From positions 16,590,526 through 16,654,525 of the forward strand of contig NC_079906.1 of NCBI RefSeq assembly GCF_024868665.1: 64,000 nt of DNA, in the 5' to 3' direction. Source of the stretch: Triplophysa rosa. Its lineage: Eukaryota > Chordata > Actinopteri > Cypriniformes > Nemacheilidae. Below are positions 43,066 through 54,800 of the stretch, in pieces. The notes under the pieces were generated by a model. The model searched no databases, was not told the DNA's origin, and was given only the letters and a program-made list of their open reading frames with translations. The position numbers and the translations under genes are program-made. Every line of letters starts with the position of its first letter. Position 1 is the stretch's first letter.

Positions 43066-43128
43066 ATTCTATATTTACATAGAACTTACAAGATACAACT
43101 TTATCAAACTATGGAAAAACTGCAGATA

Positions 43129-43538
43129 TGTGACTCTGGATCACAAAACCAGTCTTAAGTAGCATAGCAGTAGTATGGGTCAAAATTATCGATTTTTCTT
43201 TTAGGCCAAAAATCATTAGGATATTAAGTAAAGATCATGCTCCATGAAATTATTTTGCAAATTTCCTACCTTAAATATATCAAAACTTTATTTTTGTGAG
43301 TGGATGGCCTGCCACAGTGCCCCTGATTAACAACTTCAAAGGCAATTTTCTCAATATTTAGATTTTTTTGAGCTCTCGGATTCCTGAGATTTAAACGATT
43401 GTATCTCAGCCAGATATTGTCCTATTCTAACAACACTTATTTTAAGATTAATCTTATTTATTCAGCTTTCAGATTATGTAAAAATCTCAATTTCGAAAAA
43501 TTGACCCATAAAACTGGTTTTGTTGTCCAGGGTCACAT
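43129..43538. repeat. Second copy of the TGTGACCCTGG-ended MITE
   Basis: It starts TGTGACTCTGGATCACAAAA and ends TTTTGTTGTCCAGGGTCACA, with the same internal CCAAAAATCATTAGGATA as the copy at 29175-29586. It is intergenic, directly downstream of the SPRY gene, and may supply part of its 3' untranslated region. Confidence 0.8.
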
Positions 43539-43822
43539 ATCTGTTTTCACAAATTCAAGAAGGCAGCATGCCCAGCGCTCGTGCATCGGTCAGCTAGAGT
43601 AAACAAGCCCTTGGTTGAATTACTAAGGATTCATCTGTTATCAGCATCTGCACGCAGAAACTGTTGACCTATTCTAAAAAATATTACATATTACCCTCTG
43701 TGCACCCCAATCCCCCTTTTTTGCAAGCAAGGTCAAATTTGTTTTGAATACTGTGGTGATATGCGTGAGTCGCATATATATCTGTGTATCGAGAGATCTC
43801 GCTCTATATGATGTACTGTACA

Positions 43823-45554
43823 TTAACAGAACAGACAAGGTCCCTTACAGAGACATGGTTCCCTGACGTCTGCAGGCCTGATGACCAGCTGTCTTACCAT
43901 CTCAACTGTCCCAAACACCGGATAAAGCTTCTCTGTGAACCTCTCGCTGTACGTGTAGATGTGCGCTCGTCGCTTGATGTCATAGAAGGACAGCTGGCCC
44001 TCTTCAAAGTCCAGGTAGATCCCCACTCTCTGAGGAATGAGCGCCTGGCGTATATAGGTAGCCGGGACTGTCACTGCCTTGAGCTCCGTGCCTCTCTCCA
44101 GCCTGAGTGTGAAATATCCGCTCTGAGGGTTCAGCGGTCTGTAGCCTTTACAGAGGGCCGACTCTTTGGCTACCCCGAGACGCCAGTCGCGGTCACCCAC
44201 TTCTACCTCCCAGTAATGGCGTCCCGACGAAAAGCCGTTTGAGGCCGAACAGCACCACCAGCCATCAAAGCGGCGCAAACTGCTGGAAACCTCTCTACGC
44301 TCCAGACCGCAGTGCATTCGCTTGTGGTCCTCGGACAGCAGCAGCACAGGGTTGGCCGTCTCTGGGTCGAGGGTCACTTCCACTGTTAAACAATTCGACA
44401 TTATAGTAGTTTATTAGATTTATGTTTTCATGGGTGTAATGTGGAAAATATAGGATAGACAAAATAATGACACATACCGGAAGCATCACATATCCAGTTC
44501 CAAACTGAAAAGAGGGAATTACATTTCTGTGTTAATACATAATATAATAAAAAGCAGTGACTCTAAACAACTACAGTTCTGATGTGCAACACTTTTGAAT
44601 GGTTGTAAATAATTCATAATGTGATGGCCTAATGTTATAATCTCTCACCTGTGTGTGGAATGTAGCCAGTACAACCTGAGACAGCGGTAGAGAGAGACTT
44701 CATTTTAAATCATTACCAAACAAGCTTATTCAAAAGACAGTAATAATCAGTAATCAAAGCAGAAGTTTACAGTTTACAGAAGTTCAGGTCTAATCTGTTT
44801 ATGTAACATAATTAATGACATCACTTGCTTACCGATCTTCTGGGTTCTTTGTTTTTGTGCCAGCCACAGTCTTGGAATAAATTCCTATAAGATGTATGAA
44901 ACTTCACAATTTAAAAAGACATTACCGGTCCTTAAAGGGACAGTTCACCCCAAAAAATGAAAGGTCATTCATGAATTACTCACTCTCTTGTTGTTACGAA
45001 CCTTTATACATTTCTTTGTTTGGTTGAACACAGAGGAAGAAAGTGCCCCAGAACTGTTTTCTGTCTGACATTCTTCAAAATATCTTCTTTTGTGTTCAAC
45101 AGAACAAAAAATGATAAAGTCATTTTTCCTCCTAAGGTAGTCAATGGGGTCCAAGAGCTGTTTGGTTATAAGCATTCTTCCAAATATCTTTCTCTGTGTT
45201 CATCAGAACAAAGCAATTATACAGATTTGGAACAACTCGAAGGTGAGTAAATGATGACAGAATTTTCATTCTTGGGTGAACTATCCCTTTAAAACAGGCT
45301 TATTTCCTTAAAATGTATATTTTTTTTATTTATTTTATATTGGGGGTGAAATTATAGACACGGACATAAAACTATTGTTTTTTAAATATTGTACAATATT
45401 TCAGATTCATTGCACCTTGTCTAAATGTTCCCCAAGCAGGACATATATCAGCAGCTCCACAGCAGAGTCCAGATGTGACAGGTGACCCCTCTTCCACTGC
45501 AGCTCCACATCATCCAACATTATTAACACTGCCTCACCTGGCCAGACACCATTC

Positions 45555-45599
<45 letters not shown>

Positions 45600-45872
45600 G
45601 AACTAGGTGATCGAACTAGGAAGTGATAAGTCAAGGTATTTTTAAATATACTCTATATATGCATCACAAATGACATCTACTGTTTCCTTCATGGTGTTTA
45701 TTAAAATAGTTTAGTATAGTTGATCATTTATTTTAATTAGAGTAATTGAAAAACCGCAATGTTGAGTTTCCATAGATACAAAGCTGTGTATGTATGGGCT
45801 TAGCAGGGTTGTGCATGAGTCAGTGAGGTCATCTGTATTTAACACAGCCAGACAAGAGGAGAGTGAGTGCGC

Positions 45873-45944
<72 letters not shown>

Positions 45945-48172
45945 ATGTGTGCGCATGTGTGTGTGTATTGGCTTAGCTGAGTTATGCATGAGTCAGTGAG
46001 GTCATCTGTATTTAACAGTCAGACAAGAGGATCATAGCTAGGTTAATAACTTAATTCTTAATCAGAGAGCAACCTGAGACACAGACAAAAAGAGAGAGAG
46101 CAAGAGACATTCACTCAAACTGTTATACTATTAATGTATTTACAATAGAAATAAAAAAATCTGTAATGCAAAACAGAGGCATTTTTACTCAGACTATCCA
46201 AATGCATATCTGTCCTTTTTTGAAGTGTCACATTGTTCGTCTCTGTCCTCACCGGATGTCTGCTGCGCTGATCTCTGGTCCAGTCCATAATGACCCTTTT
46301 AAAGGGACCCATGTCATATTCTCCTCCCTGCTCAAGCATGCTAAGCAAATGAGCCTTCCAGTCACGCTTTTCTGGATACACGTCAGCATAAACCTCGACA
46401 GACTTCTCTGTATTTTCCTGCACAATAAGTACAAACAGCAAACTTTTACACAATGACTAATATGGGGTGGTGTAGTCTCCCCATCTGCAATTGGTTAACC
46501 AACTTTGTTTGATAATATAGTAATATAACAATGACCTGAAACAAGCAGAGGTGGGAAGTACTTGATAGTTTTACTCTACTCAAGAACCTTTTTAAAGTAT
46601 TTGTACTTTTTGGACAAATGTAACTTCACAACATTATAAAGCATATATTATACCTTTTACTCAACTACATTTTATACATACGTACATTTTCACATGTTTT
46701 TTTTTTTTACCTTTAAAACATAAGTACATTAAAAATCTACTTTATTTTTCACTCAAGGAAAATTTTCAAGTGTGCCAAGTAGAAGGCACGATATACTATG
46801 CTTTATAATGTAAAGTACATTTTTTGCATGTAAAACACTGATAAAATACTTGAAAATCTACTAACTAATCAACGTAACTAAATGTGTTACTGTTTATACA
46901 TGAAAGTTTTTTTAACTACAACTGTATGATCTAACTTTTAAAAAATCTATAAGATTTTCTTAATAATCCCACAGAGATGCATTTGATCCAAATCCCTCTT
47001 GATCCCAAACTCATAAATTCAGCATTATATAAATGATTCAATAGAAAAATACCTTTTTCTCAAATACCTCAGAGGCCTATTCAGCACCTTCACAGTTGAC
47101 ATTTATGACGCCAAAACCTTTTTAATAAACAGCCCGTGTCTGACTCGAATCAATTACTTTGATTTCTCAGGCAAAATGTGCTGACAATGTGGCTTTTTTA
47201 AAAGTACACTAAATCCGTGAGGTGGACACCCCAGAGTGAACTAAAGCTCAGTCTCTTTCTCAAGGACAAAGTGTTGTTGACTACAACTTAAAAAACACAG
47301 CGATTAGAGCTTGATCCTTTGAAAACTGACTTGAGAATGTTAAACCTTTAAACCACAGCAGCACTTTAGATCCAGTTGGATATGACTGGATGGTACTGTG
47401 GTTGTACTTTCCGTTTGAAGCCTGACTTTCTATAAATATAACTAATCTACAAAAAGCCCAAAACAATGTTTTGCTAAACGTCCTAAATTTTGAGTTTTGC
47501 AGGACCCTGCAGAGGAGCAACCCTGACACCTTCTGACCTTCATCCCCAGAATGTTGGCAGTCTCCACAATGAACTCTCGACAGGCGTGTGGAGGCCATAT
47601 ATCCTCTCCCATCCAGATGTGGGCAAGAATGTCTGATCTCTGCAAGACATAAGAGAGTAAAATTCCATGAGTGCGAGTTATAAAGTGTGTGGAAATCACT
47701 GAGCTGACAGGAATGTGATATTTTCTTTTAGCCTGGCACCAAACAGTGGTGTAGTAGTCATGTGCAGATGCAATGGAGAAACACCTAAAGTCATGTTACC
47801 TGACAGAGCCGGTTAAGCTCTCGTGCCAGCTCCATGATAAACAGTTGACTCTCTGTTAAAGGCTCCTTTTTAACAAGTTTTACTTTCTTTCGAGTCTCCT
47901 GTAGAGAGATTTGGAAACCAAAAGACATAATAGCTAATCTTATACTTAACATTCTAAAACAAATCTGTCTCTGTTCTGCATTATCACATTTTTCATATTT
48001 CATAATCATAATTAATACTGTAAAATAATTTAAATAATAAAAATGTATAATATTTGACATTTTAAATAATTGTAACATGGATTTTTATATCTAATTGAAT
48101 GAACTGTACCTTTAGACGGAGCTTGAGCTTCTTGGCCGGCTCAATGAGAAACTGCAGGCATTCCTTCATCAT
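43823..48172 (-). CDS. PRY-SPRY (B30.2) domain protein with unrecognised N-terminal half, 410 aa
   Basis: Nine coding exons: 48110-48172, 47800-47898, 47538-47639, 46253-46417, 45416-45553, 44833-44884, 44649-44675, 44478-44504, 43823-44382. The frame is unbroken (1233 nt). The start ATG at 48172 (MMKECLQFLIEPAKK) has an in-frame TAA a few codons upstream. Residues 225-410 form a PRY-SPRY domain: VTLDPETANPVLLLSED, SSGRHYWEVEVGDRDWRLGV, GYFTLRLE, VGIYLDFEEGQLSFYD, LYPVFG. These domains bind partners in TRIM, butyrophilin and fish NLR proteins. Residues 1-189 are helix-prone and charged, with LFIMELARELNRLCQ, ILAHIWMGEDIWPPHACREF and LIMLDDVELQWKRG. No RING, B-box, death or NACHT motif is seen. 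Two successive 27-nt exons precede the SPRY exon, as in many TRIM-like genes. I do not recognise the orthologue. Confidence 0.85.
44932..45292. repeat. TTAA-flanked MITE copy
   Basis: It begins TTAAAGGGACAGTTCACCC and ends GGGTGAACTATCCCTTTAA. It lies in the SPRY-gene intron between exons 45416-45553 and 44833-44884. Confidence 0.85.
45557..45598. repeat. (GA)n microsatellite
   Basis: About 21 GA units. On the minus strand it is a (CT)n run ending 2 bp before the acceptor AG of the SPRY-gene exon 45416-45553, so it forms that exon's polypyrimidine tract. Confidence 0.95.
45788..46031. repeat. Tandem duplication flanking a GT/GCGT microsatellite
   Basis: A block of about 70 bp (GGCTTAGC, then GCATGAGTCAGTGAGGTCAT, CTGTATTTAACA, CAGACAAGAGGA) occurs at 45788-45860 and again at 45960-46031. 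Between them, 45867-45966 is (GT)n changing to (GCGT)n. It is intronic in the SPRY gene. Confidence 0.9.
46546..46935. repeat. Dispersed repeat starting AGAGGTGGGAAGTACTT
   Basis: AGAGGTGGGAAGTACTTGA is followed by TTTACTCTACTCAAG and ACTCAACTACATTTTATAC, the recognisable start of a fish repeat usually reading GGTGGGAAGTAACTAAGTAC. The right end is unclear. It lies in an SPRY-gene intron. Confidence 0.55.
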
Positions 48173-48638
48173 CTTAGCAGGCTTGATGTGAATCTTTTAC
48201 AAATCTGTGAGATATGGAAAAACCCTACAGAGAAAGAAAGCAAAACTAAAAATGCAATAAAACTGTTGAAAATGAAGATTGGAAGGGTCTCTTAAAACTT
48301 AAAAAAGCAAACTAAACAGACTTAATCTGCAACTTGGCATTATTTTTTGATCACTCTGCGCCTCTGCTCCAATCAGCTATTTACAAATGAGGGTACAACT
48401 CCACAGAGACCAGAAGAAGCAGCTGAGAGCAATTTTAATAAAAGCTCGGGGACACGAGTGGAACACGGTTCTGATGAATCAGCACGTCTTCTCCAGTACA
48501 CCCACCCAGCCTGCCAGAACATCTCAACGCACGGTTCATTCCTTATTCTTATCCCAAATCATTCAAAAGGGGGTTAAATGTTATCATTATAAGTAACTTA
48601 CTACAGTAAGTACTTTATACAATTGGGGTTGAAAAGTC

Positions 48639-48847
48639 GGTAGCACTTTATTTTACAGTCCTGTTTCCCATGTACATACTGTGTACTTATTACAGTAAAT
48701 ATAATAACTAGGTAGTAACCCAGAACCTACCCCTAAACCTAAACTTATACCATGTAGTTAGTACCTAGTATACAAACCAGTTCTTTCTTAGGCAAGTACA
48801 CTGTAAGTACAGTATAGGTACACGTACTGTAAAAATAAAGTGCAACC
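48639..48847. repeat. MITE with GGTAGCACTTTATTTTACAG ends
   Basis: The left end GGTAGCACTTTATTTTACAG matches in inverted form the right end CTGTAAAAATAAAGTGCAACC. The interior has AACCTACCCCTAAACC and tandem AGTAC-rich motifs. It is in the 5' intron of the SPRY gene. Confidence 0.8.
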
Positions 48848-49289
48848 GAAAAGTCTATAAGTGAAAACTCACTTTCACACTCTGTTTCTGTTTGGCACAG
48901 TAGTGCAACGTCACACAAAATGAACTAGTTTATAAGATGATTAAATGTACCTGCTGATTTAGCACTATACAACTGAACGTGATAAATGAGTTAAAAGTTT
49001 AATTCGCGGCCCACCGAGAATGAAATGCACTGGCACCCACACAGGTTACAAATCTCTGGGGGAACCAATCATTAAACATTGCTGGACTCTGACAAGACGT
49101 ATTGATCTGTTTTACCTGAATTCAAGTGCCAAAAGTAAATGTGATCATACACTGTTTCCCTGGTGTATGTTTCTAACTACCAGACATTTCATAATATAAG
49201 AATGAACGGCATGAATTGAGATAAACGCTTGTACATGGCACATTCATACAAAACGCACTATGCAATATCAAATAGGACTACAGTAGACA

Positions 49290-49487
49290 GACAATCCTCA
49301 TAGAACCAAACAGACTTTCTTTCTTCTGTAGAACACACAAAAAGTTGGTAACCAGACAACACTGCACCACATTGACTTCCATTGTATAGACCCAAAACCA
49401 CTGAGACATTTCTCAAAATATCTTATTTTGTATTCCACTGAAGAGTCATACAAATTTGGAATGACGTAAGGGTATATAAATGATGAC
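49290..49487. repeat. Terminally truncated MITE relative
   Basis: TTGACTTCCATTGTATAGACC, CAAAACCACTGAGACATTTC and GAATGACGTAAGGGTATATA correspond to the interior and right arm of the short version seen at 14793-15040 and 42804-43065. The outer termini are missing. Confidence 0.55.
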
Positions 49488-50236
49488 GTCACTTATAGAA
49501 CCGCACAACTTTTCATCTAACTTGCAACTAACATACTGTACTAGAGGTACAGGACCTTGCTGTCCCTTTGGTACGCACAACACACTTGTTTACACGCTTA
49601 GCAAGGTGATGGCAGTGTCACACCACGTCAGATTAAAGAAATCTGGGCAGCTCCGGTCAGACACACGAACCACGTGATCGAGCACGAAGGGGACCCACAC
49701 CACTGATCCTTTAAGCGAATTAAACAAGGAAGGTAAGTTACAGCAGTGTTTATTTTTTGACCACGCGAAAGGCGACAGTGTTGAATGTTTAAATGCAAAG
49801 CCAGAACACATTTTCATTGTCATACGTGCCAATACAAAGTAACATAGTTATTCCCAATATTACATGAATTTTAAATGATAGTAAAAAGATAATAGTGTTG
49901 CAAATATCTTTACATAATGTTTTTTATTACTGCATAATTCATATTGTAAGTCCAAACAATTTATTTTGCAATTTCATTTGGTTTGTTTCTGCTAAATATA
50001 CAACTTCGTAAATACAAATTCATAAAATGAAGTAAATCTTTGTGCTTTTGCAGAATTGTGTTTTTTCCAAACTCATCATCTCATGCATCAGTAGGAAAAA
50101 ACTTAGCGCAATGCTCAGAGAAGAAGCGCAATGCAGTCAAAACAAAACGCAGGCGCGCTTATTAACGTGAACACGTTCACAAGTCATTAAAAAGCTGCAG
50201 TGGAAACAAAGTTTAAAAAAAATAAAAGTCACTTAC

Positions 50237-50500
50237 CGTTTAATTTAACCTTCCGGAAAACAAATGTCCTTAGTAAGTTTGTTGTACATCAGACTCTCAA
50301 TTTCATCTCGTTGGGCTCATTCATTGAGTAGATTCGTTTCAGCAGTCAGACTCAGGACAAGAGCGTGTGTGTGTGTGTGCGTGCGTGTGCGTGCGTGCGT
50401 GCGTGTGTGTTGCGGCCAATCGGCGTTCACACACATCTTTCTGCGGAGTGTACTTCCGTCAAGTTTCCGATCGAGGCCGAAGGTCTGCTCGTCATTTTCC
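50237..50500 (-). promoter_or_regulatory. Probable 5' noncoding exon and promoter region of the SPRY gene
   Basis: On the minus strand a strong donor (AAACG|GTAAGTGAC) ends an exon at 50237, about 2 kb upstream of the SPRY-gene start codon. The DNA just upstream (50420-50520) is CpG-richer than its surroundings and has TTCCGG/ACTTCCG ETS-like sites. The 5' edge is not resolvable. A (GT/GCGT)n run occupies 50367-50410. Confidence 0.5.
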
Positions 50501-50788
50501 GTGAATGCGTCGAGCGGTAGCACCAAAAGGATATCCTCAAGAGGGCGTGCTTGTAAAAAAAATCGTCACTTCTCTCGTCCTTGTGACCTTATAAGACTAT
50601 TTGCATTTAACGTTTTCCTCAATAAATTATTAACTTAAATGCATGTTAAACACTGTTCTGAATAACCTGACTTTATAGTTTTTAGAATCCAATCGTCAAA
50701 AAACAACAAAACAAAATGTTTTCGCAAAGAAAAAAGGCTTTAGAGTACTAACTTTGAGAAACAGATCAAAAGACTTAAAATACAAAAC

Positions 50789-50794
50789 TTTATT
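50789..50794 (-). terminator. Candidate polyadenylation signal of occludin
   Basis: TTTATT on the plus strand reads AATAAA on the minus strand, about 1.1 kb downstream of the occludin stop. Another hexamer lies nearer, at 51052-51057. Either could be used, leaving the tail-to-head gap to the SPRY promoter only about 300 bp. Confidence 0.4.
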
Positions 50795-51886
50795 TCAAAA
50801 CAGAACGGACAACAAAAAATGTAAAGATGAAAACATGTTGTTATGTGAATGAGAAAAACAACAGATATTATCTCTTTAACAGCTCAAAAATAAATGCTTG
50901 CCAGGTTTCATACAAAAACACTAGTAAAAAAAACTCATTGCCCAACATTATAAAACAAATCAAACGAAACATGTGATCTTTTATAGGCAGTTGATTAGTT
51001 CAGAGATAAAAGCAACTATTACTTTTCCAAGTAATAAATGCAATGAGACATTTTATTGCTAGATTAGAATTCTTCAATATTTGCATACATTTTGGATATT
51101 TGCATAGATCATTATTGTCTTTTCTTTACAAACTTAATTATTAAGAAATACAATTCCAGTTTCTTTTTAACGATTCAACATTTCAAATAATCTGTCTTGT
51201 CTCACAGAGGCAGCCAAATATTTGAAAGAAAAATGAAAGAAGGAACTTTTTTAACTTTGCAAAGGTGTGCAAGTCTGAAAATAACATCAGTTATTCCTGG
51301 GAATGGTTATGACTGTTCTGTTTCTGCTCTGAAAACAAGCAGTGCCTCAGCAATTACACATCGACAGATAAAAACAGCTCATAATAAAACACATACAACT
51401 TACCAACAAGGAAACCGATTGCACAGATGTTATTGCAAGTGCAATTACTCAGTTAGAGATTGTCCAAAGTACATTTCCTCCAACAAACCTATGCACCACA
51501 GCAATCAGCTAGCCTTGATGTTAGCACTCACAGCCACACCCATATAAAACAAACAACAAAATAACATTATTTCAATGCTTCGTAGCATTTCACGGGCTAC
51601 CGTATATTAAGTCACTCTGGGGAAAGCAAATGGAAAAGATAAATTCCAGGTAATGGAAAGTCTTACCTGTCCGGAGCATGCAAAATGGGGGGCAAGCAGA
51701 ATCCCTGCCCCTGGTTTCCAAGACAACCATCTTCAGGATTCAGGTTAATCATAAGCACCAGGTAAAGTTTACAGGAGTTTGGGCAACTTTGGTCACGCAG
51801 TCATTTGAAGGTTTCTTCATGGCCGCCCGTGTTCAGTTAAATAGAGGAGTGTTGAAAGAGTAGAGATGATGGTTTAAAGGAAACCA

Positions 51887-54800
51887 TTAGTGATCATGGT
51901 CGTAGTTCTTGACCATCCGCTTAATATGGAAAAGCTTGTGACGCAGTTTTCGACATTGGAGCTTCTTGTTTTGATAATCTGGCATCTGAAAAGAAAGAGT
52001 GACGGGAAGGAAGAGTGAGGAGAGGAACCCTTTATATTACCATCCAAATGGGACGCATCTATTGATTTGATCTTGTAATATGCATGTTTAGCATGGCTTA
52101 CCCGTTTTAAGTCTTTGAGTCGATTATATTCCTCTGCCACAGCCTTTAATGTGAGATAAAACAGATAAGGATTTGATTAATGGATAATTAAAATAGTACA
52201 GAAAAAGTTGTTGGTGGACCCAAAAATTGTTTTGATTCTCCATGTAGAATTGAGGAAAATTTAGGTTAATTTAATGGAACGTTTTTCAGAAACTAACCTG
52301 GTACTTTGAAGTGCCCTCATCCAGTGTGTCCAGCTCCCTGCTGAGCTTGTTTATCTGATCATTGATGTCATCCATTTCAGAACACATTTCCTTGTAACTC
52401 CTGAGATCCGAGTCAAACTCTTTCCTATACTCATGCCGCTGGGAGTCACATGTAATCTCAGGATACATGCTGAATGGAAATGAAAAAAGAGAGTTAATAC
52501 AAAATGCAAGACTATGTATGAAGACATCTGGTGTTGTGAGGCAACTGGCTGCCTGTATGGATGGCAACTTTAAGTCAAGGGGCATCTATATCAAAACAAG
52601 CAAACAGTCCCCCATATGTTTTAGAAGTCCTCTCAAATCAAGTTGTTTTATTTAGATATCAAGTTTTAGATTAAAAATGACACAAATGAATACACCAAAA
52701 ATCCGTACCTTATCCATAGATCCTCATCGAAATCATTGGTTTCTCCTCCTGTCGTGTACTCGGTTTCATACTGGGATTCATCTAGCTCGGGGTTCCTGCG
52801 GCGTCTATTGCCTCTGAAAGCAGACGGTTTGCGGATGGTGTCTGTCTGATCGGAAGGGCTGGAGCTCATCTCTCCAGATGGGGATGTAGACTGAGATGGA
52901 CGACTGAAAGGACGCTCAGGATAACTTCAAAAAACATGACGATATATGAAAATTAGTCTGGGCTTATTTTGAAGAACTGTATGAACTTATTTTGAAGAAC
53001 TTTTCTAGCAGTAAAATCTTGTCACTTACAGTACGTCTTCCATTATGTTTAAACATTAGAAAACTAAACTCAGAAACACTGAAAACTAGATTGTACAGGT
53101 TGGTCCAACCTCTGTTATATGCATTTATTTCAGTATTTTTAAAAATCAGCTAAATATGTCTCTTTTCTGTGAAAACTTAAAAACTCTTCTTCTTGTTTCT
53201 CCCTCTTCTAACAGATACTGCTTCGGAAAATTCTTGAAACATTGTAACTATACATAGCATTTCTGACATTATTGCCTGTCCAAGATGAACTGCTTTACTA
53301 TTTTCCTCACTGTTTTAAGTCACTTTGGATAAAAGTGTCTGCTTTATCCCTAAATGTAGAATATAAAATGAAACGAAACATTAGAATAACATAACATTTT
53401 TAAATAACTTGACTTCCACAGTACATAACAATGACAACAACATTAACTCAATCATTCCAATGAAAGATTGTAAAGGCACAAAAAATAGTGACAAGCAGCC
53501 AAAGAGAGAAAGAGCCATAATCCAAAAACTTTAATGAAAGTCTGACTAGTGCTTAATAAACAGATTCAAGGAATAACAAGGTCACAATAAAGTGAATTTG
53601 ATCTCAGGCCAAAACACGTCACATCTGTTGTAATCTGACCAGACTTCGTAAAACAAATAGCCCAGAACATTAGCCAGATTAATGGGCCAGACAAATAACT
53701 ACTGAAAACACAACAGTACAGCCCATTAAACTTCACCGAACCAAGGTCGCAAGAGAAATAAATAAATGTCTTTAATAACTACACAGCAAACAGGAATGCC
53801 ATTCCAAATGACTTATAACAGCTGTAAAAGGATAGTTCATCCAAAAATTAAAATTATTTCATGAATTACTCACCCTCAAGTAGTACCAAACCTGTATGAA
53901 TTTCATTGTTCTGTTGAACACAAAGAAAGATATTTGGAAGAATGTTAGCAACTGACATTTCTGGGGGCATCATTGACTACCACATTAGAAAAAATTAAGA
54001 TGGTCGTCAAAGGTGCTCCACAACTGTATGCTTTCCTAAATTCCTCAAAACATCTTCTTTTGTGTTCAACAGAACAAAAATAATGACACAATCATTTCCT
54101 ACTATGGTAGTCAATGGTGCCTCGGAAATGTCAGTTGCTAACATTCTTACAAATATCTTTCTTTGTGTTTAACCGAACAAAGAAATTTATACAGATTTGG
54201 AACAACTTGAGGGTGAGTAATTCATGACAGAATTTTCATTTTTGGGTGAACTATCCCTTTAAGGAATGAAATTAACCCTGGCATTTCCTCAGTAGGAAAG
54301 GAGCAGGAACGAGCTAGCTCAACATTAAACTCACCTGTTATAGTGGGTCTCAGAACTAAAGACACTACCAGTTTTAGGTGGAATGGAGCCTACAATGGGG
54401 GCCGATGCCAGAACAGGAGCCATTTTTTCTGAAAAGACCACAGACGGCTCATGCACGCTCTGTCCATCCTGTACATGGTTGACCTGAAAGGAACACACTG
54501 TTTAGTACACAAACTGTGAGATAAATCTTGAAAGTTTGAGTTTCGATGTGCTTCATATCAGGAAGCAACTGTTTCGAGTTAATAAGTCTTACTGTTTATC
54601 AATGTTATCTTGTTTTAAACAGAAGACATTTCAAAGCTTATTTTTGCTAAAAGAGATCTAAAAATAGCATAGATTTTATTTTTACACATTTGTCTCTTTG
54701 CTTAATCTACAGTTGCAATTGTTTAAACAAAACCTACAATATTAACAATGACTATTAAATCCACCCTGCATGTGCAATTTAAAACTGCATTCTGTCCTAC

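Noticed and set aside
43784..44242. 152-codon open frame on the plus strand
   Set aside because: It is the antisense shadow of the SPRY-domain exon, which has family similarity, splice sites and a stop in the minus frame.
45790..45999. Repetitive frames rich in ACVR/RTHA
   Set aside because: They are translations of the GT/GCGT microsatellite.
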